Positions 59,798-64,000 of a stretch of DNA of 64,000 nucleotides are shown here, piece by piece. Positions within the stretch are counted from its first letter, which is position 1. Each line of letters starts with the position of its first letter. Under the pieces are notes generated by a model. That model searched no databases and was not told the origin of the DNA. It saw only the letters and a program-made list of their open reading frames with translations. This DNA is from Amoebidium appalachense. Taxonomy: Eukaryota > Ichthyosporea. Location: NCBI GenBank assembly GCA_963693365.1, contig CAVNZM010000001.1, positions 20,770,001-20,834,000 of the forward strand, read 5' to 3'. A program made the translations under genes and the position numbers.

Positions 59798-61333
59798 TTA
59801 TTTGGCCTCCTCTGAGGCCACGGGCACGTGCACGGTATTCCTCTCCTGGCTGCGTGTCTTCAGGTACATGCGCACACGGTCAATGGCGCCACCAAGGGTC
59901 AGTGCCGGGCGCACATCAATGTAGATGTTGGGCATGCCGTGCTCTGTGTCCTCAGCATAGTAGTCGATGATGTAGCGCTGCTTGCTGCCGCACCGGTCCA
60001 CCACCCAGTCGTGCCGGTCAAACGGCGTTGGGGCAAGCCTGTGGCCCCATGCACGTAAGCACACAGCCCACTGGAGGCACCAGTCACCACAGCCTGATCA
60101 AGCACTAAACACTGCCAACATCCAAGCCCCCCCCCCCCCCCCCCTCTTCCCCTCCACCACTTTAAGCGCAGAGTCCCATGGGGTGGCCTGGAGCAGGATT
60201 ACAGGCCCAAGGGGATGTCAGCAAGGACCATGTGCAGTGTGGCATGCTGGTGGCTGCATGCAGGGGGCATGGGTTTGCATGCACATCGTGCCCGTGTGTG
60301 CTGTGTGGTGACTGAATGCACATGGAATCTCCATTCTTATATCGTTCAGCCGTGCTGGCCAAGGGAGGGGGGGGGGGGGGGGGGGGGATGCACATAGCCT
60401 CGTTCTCATTTTGGTTTCGAAAGGAATGCAATGCGTGTGTGCACATGCACACGTGTGTGTCCGGGGGAAAGGGAGGGGGGAGGATGCAAGACATCTGGGG
60501 GCCCACCTTAGGAAGCTCAGGATGCGTGCCTTTGGGCTTGGCTCGGTGGCCCTGCCCCTGAAGCTCTCCAGCTTGGGCTCACCACACTCACTGCAGAGGC
60601 ACACGTCAGCACCCAGTACGCACCATGCTCCCCCCCCCCCCCCCCCCCCCTCCCCCCGCCCCACACAATCAGAAATGCTAAAACAAACACCAAATAGCAA
60701 CCCCGACCCAGTGGTGCCAACATCTGATCACCCAAGCAAACCGCCTCCCCCCTCCCCACAAGTGCATGAGCCAGAAAGACCCCCCCCCCCCATCCATGAG
60801 TCAAAAACGAACCTTCCTCCCACCCAAATTCCAGAGTAGGAGGCAGCCCCCCCCCCCCCCCCCCCCCCCGCCCAAAAAAAAGAGAAAAAGCGCACATATC
60901 CATAATCAGAAACTTGGCCCCCCCCCCCCCCCCCCCCCCCACCCCCCAAACACCACCTCCCCCTCCTTGAACACACATCTATGAGTCAGAAACATGGCTC
61001 TCCCCCCTCCACAAACAAAAAGCCTTCATGAGTCTGAAGCGTAACATCCCCCCCCCCCCCACACACAGAAACACCACAAAGCCAAACCTCCTCCCCCCCC
61101 CCCACACACACACAGAAACACCACAAAGCCAAACCCTCCTCCCCCCCCCCCGGGTTCACCACACATAGAAACGAGACCAAGCCAACCCCCCTTCTCCCTC
61201 ACTGCACCCCCACAGAAACCTCGGACGTACTTTGTGTGCAATTCCTCGTAGGCCATGATCTCCTTCCAGGCCTGCTCGTTGAGGGTGTTGTGGATGTACA
61301 CCGCCCATGGCACGGCCTCCTCCGTCACCTCTT

Positions 61334-61389
<56 letters not shown>

Positions 61390-61625
61390 TGTGTGTATCA
61401 GGCATGTGTCTTATGTATAGGAGTATGAGGGTGCAAGTGTGAGTGTGAGTGTGAGTGTGAGTTTGTGTGTGTGTGTGTGGGGGGGGGGGAGGGGGAGGGG
61501 GGGGGGGGGGGAGGACAGCCTGAGTGTGTGTTGTGCTGCACGCTCTTGTGTGTGTACGTGTACGTGTGTGTGTGTGTGTTTGTGGGGGGGGGGGGGGGGG
61601 GGGAGAGAGAGAGAGAAGAGGTTCT

Positions 61626-61686
<61 letters not shown>

Positions 61687-61856
61687 GGTATGTGTGTCTT
61701 GTGTATGGAGTGTGAGTGTGAGTGTCAATGTGTGTGTGTGTGGGGGGGTGGGGGGTGGGGGGTGGGGGGAAAGAGAGAGAGAGAAGAAGGTCCTTCGTGT
61801 GTGTGTGTGTGTGTGTGTTGGTATGTGTGTCTTGTGTATGGAGTGTGAGTGTGAAT

Positions 61857-61911
<55 letters not shown>

Positions 61912-62152
61912 GGGGGGGGAATTCTGTGTGTGTGTGTGTGTGTGTGTTGTGTGGCGTGCACATGCATGTGTTTGGGATTTTTCAGCATTTGGGTGTGTGT
62001 GAAAATGTGCGCAGGCGAGTATGTGTGTGTGTGTGTGTGTGTGTTGTGTGTGTGTGTGAGCACACTTGTGAGTGTGTGTGTTTGAGCTATGAGTGCGATG
62101 TGTGTGACTGTGCTTGTGTGTGTGTGTGCGCCCGCAAGCGTGCGCTGGGGAC

Positions 62153-62203
<51 letters not shown>

Positions 62204-63928
62204 GGAGGGGGGCAATGCCAGGGTGTAATGTGTGGCGGGGGTCGATGGTTGCATACGTGTGTGTGGTGGAAAGGAAAGGTGGACGGATGGGGGTAGCCAG
62301 TACGTTTCAATAGACAGCGCAAACACAGGTATAGGTTTGCAGGCTAATAAACACGGGGGGAAGGGAAACACGTGACCAACAAAACACGATTGGAATGCAA
62401 CAGCTACCCAGTCTATCTGTGCCCCGGGGGGGAGGGGGGGCGGGGGGGGCACTCAAACAGCGCTTACAGGCAGGAAAAGAGTGGCAAGAACAAAGGCATA
62501 GGCTGGGCTGGGTGGTGGTCATGGTGCGTTTGTGTGTGTATGTCCGGGGGGGGGGGGGGGGGGGTGATGAGGGGGTGGGGGAGAGGAGGTAGGGTAGAGC
62601 GGCAGGGAGGGAGGGAGGGGGGGGGGGGGGGGAGGTAGAGGGGGATGAACAGGTGACTGGGGTGTGTGAGTGTATATGTGCATTCAATGGTTATACACTC
62701 AGGTGCCTCTGTGCACCCCCCCCCTCCCCCCCCCCTCCCCCTCACGTGCACAGAAACACTCACAGCCTCTTCCGGGTTGAAGCCCCACTTAGGGTCCTGC
62801 TCCTTGCGCTTGACGGCATTGTACCACCTCTGGGGGGACGGGTACACCCAATACTCCCCCTCCGAACCAGCCTGTGACCCCACCAACCACATTTAATTCA
62901 ACTCCCGGTCACTCCCCCAACCCATCATCCCGTCTGCCTTGCATGCGCCCCCAACCGCATAGACTACTTGTGCATTGCAACCCAGCTGCACCCGCTATCG
63001 CCCTCAGCCCCCCCCCCCCCCTTCAACCCTCTCACCCCGCGCCGCCAAAGGGCATCTGCGGGCCTACACCAGAACCTAATGCACGAGTTTGCCATCCCAT
63101 TCCTTTATGCATAGCAACGCCCGTGCATGCCAACCCCTTCCTTCCCCCCCCCCCCCCCCCCCCCCCCTTCCCCTCCCTCCTCCTCCCCACTTCCGCGGGT
63201 GCAGTCTGGCATGTGGCGTGTGCCAGTGATGTTGCTCCTGTGTTCTCCCTCTGTTTTCACCCTGATAGCAGCCTTGCAAGCCCACACACTCAACCACCCT
63301 GATGCCCATGGCCACAACAGGCCTTCTCCGCATGGCCCCAAGCCACAGATCTTGGACCCCACCTCCACACTACTTGATGATACACTTTCAACTATGTGCT
63401 TCCGTTCTCACTGGCTGTCCCAACCACCTTACACCCCAAGCTCACACTCACACTCCTTAACTCTCGAGTCAACCCTTCGTTCCCTTGCCCAGCACACCAC
63501 CACTATAGGAGCCTGCCGTCCCGCTGCCCTCCAACCTTTCCCGCTTCCAAGCTACCACCAGGCACTCGTCCCCCCCTCCCCAACCAGTATTCCCTTCCCC
63601 CCACCTTTGGTATGCTGCTGACGACAGTCTCGTTTGGCAAGCTTGGTGTTGCTGGGTTAGGGGCCACATCCACCACGGCCACGCCGGCCTTTGTGCCCTT
63701 GACTGGTGCCACCGGGCACGCACTCTCCCCCGTGCTGGGGTTGACGACCTCCGCTGGTTTGGGTGTGTTTTCTGTCAGTGCGGCCCTTATCTCGGCCTCT
63801 GTAGGCTGCTTGTTTCCCCACTCAGCCCGTTTCTCCTCGGGAATGGGGCAGCCAGAGAGCTTTGTGCGCTTCTCCGCGGGTATAGGGCAGCTGGAGGCCT
63901 CAGCCTGGCACGACACAACACCACCCAT
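59798..63928 (-). CDS. HCCS: HCCS, holocytochrome c-type synthase
   Basis: Mitochondrial intermembrane-space enzyme (haem lyase) that joins haem to the CXXCH cysteines of cytochrome c and c1. Five exons, 63928-63605, 62871-62764, 61334-61231, 60590-60507 and 60038-59798, all phase-consistent, give 286 residues (human 268). The N-terminal third carries Cys-Pro haem-binding motifs (SSCPIP, SGCPIP, ACPVAP). The core shows [26 protein letters not shown] with the axial histidine His159, [29 protein letters not shown] and IDVRPAL. The C-terminal tail after MYLKTRSQ is short and ends SEEAK. The start is the first ATG upstream of the CP motifs. Confidence 0.96.
61342..62200. repeat. (GT)n, GAGTGT and poly-G arrays in HCCS intron 2
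   Basis: Three approximate copies of a module with (GT)n, TTGGTATGTGTGTCTTGTGT, GAGTGTGAGTGT and a G-run occur at about 61.6-61.95 kb. The CA form on the coding strand reaches the acceptor of exon 3 at 61335. Confidence 0.9.
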
Positions 63929-64000
63929 GTTTGCTGTGTCTGTCGAAGGAAGCCTGTGTGAGTGTGGCAGGCACAGTGCGTGCAGGGTGGGAGAAGGGGC

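Overview
The window is nuclear DNA from a multicellular animal, most likely an invertebrate; I cannot place it to phylum. The case rests on genes split by GT-AG introns, on a p21/p27-type CDK inhibitor with the animal RxLFG plus WNFDF arrangement, and on a secreted protease with thrombospondin type-1 repeats. Exons are ordinary, moderately GC-rich coding sequence. Introns and spacers are packed with poly-G/poly-C runs, (CA/GT)n, (GA/CT)n and minisatellites. Most long open frames here are readings of these repeats (runs of CV, HT, P, G, RE), not genes.

Six genes are recognisable, and I rebuilt their exons from homology and reading-phase continuity. (1) SART1/SNU66, a U4/U6.U5 tri-snRNP protein, minus strand, 12.7 kb down to the left edge, C-terminus outside the window. 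(2) An AKAP17A/SFRS17A-type splicing factor, plus strand, 13198-18298, head-to-head with SART1 across a 499-bp shared promoter region. (3) A CDKN1 (p21/p27)-like inhibitor, plus, 26951-27606. (4) A large chimeric secreted protease, minus, 47964-36631: signal peptide, carboxypeptidase propeptide, M14 carboxypeptidase fold with most catalytic residues replaced, TSP1, trypsin with an intact triad, two more TSP1, beta-rich and Cys-rich tail. (5) IMMP1L, plus, 54440-58399. (6) HCCS, holocytochrome c synthase, minus, 63928-59798, convergent with IMMP1L. An unrecognised 188-residue protein (53380-53946) has its own poly(A) signal, and three further weak coding candidates are flagged.

The regions 18.3-26.9 kb, 27.6-36.6 kb and 48-53 kb are gene-poor. 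They hold repeats, a tRNA-derived SINE-like element, at least four copies of a second short dispersed element, and an inverted repeat. Neighbouring genes share themes: two spliceosomal factors from one divergent promoter region, and two proteins of the mitochondrial inner membrane/intermembrane space side by side (IMMP1L matures inner-membrane proteins; HCCS attaches haem to cytochrome c).

Three exons need a one-base change in a C/G run of 5-7 for the frame and the flanking splice phases to agree. This most likely reflects homopolymer length errors in the assembly rather than dead genes. The most novel object is the fusion of a catalytically degenerate carboxypeptidase to an apparently active trypsin.
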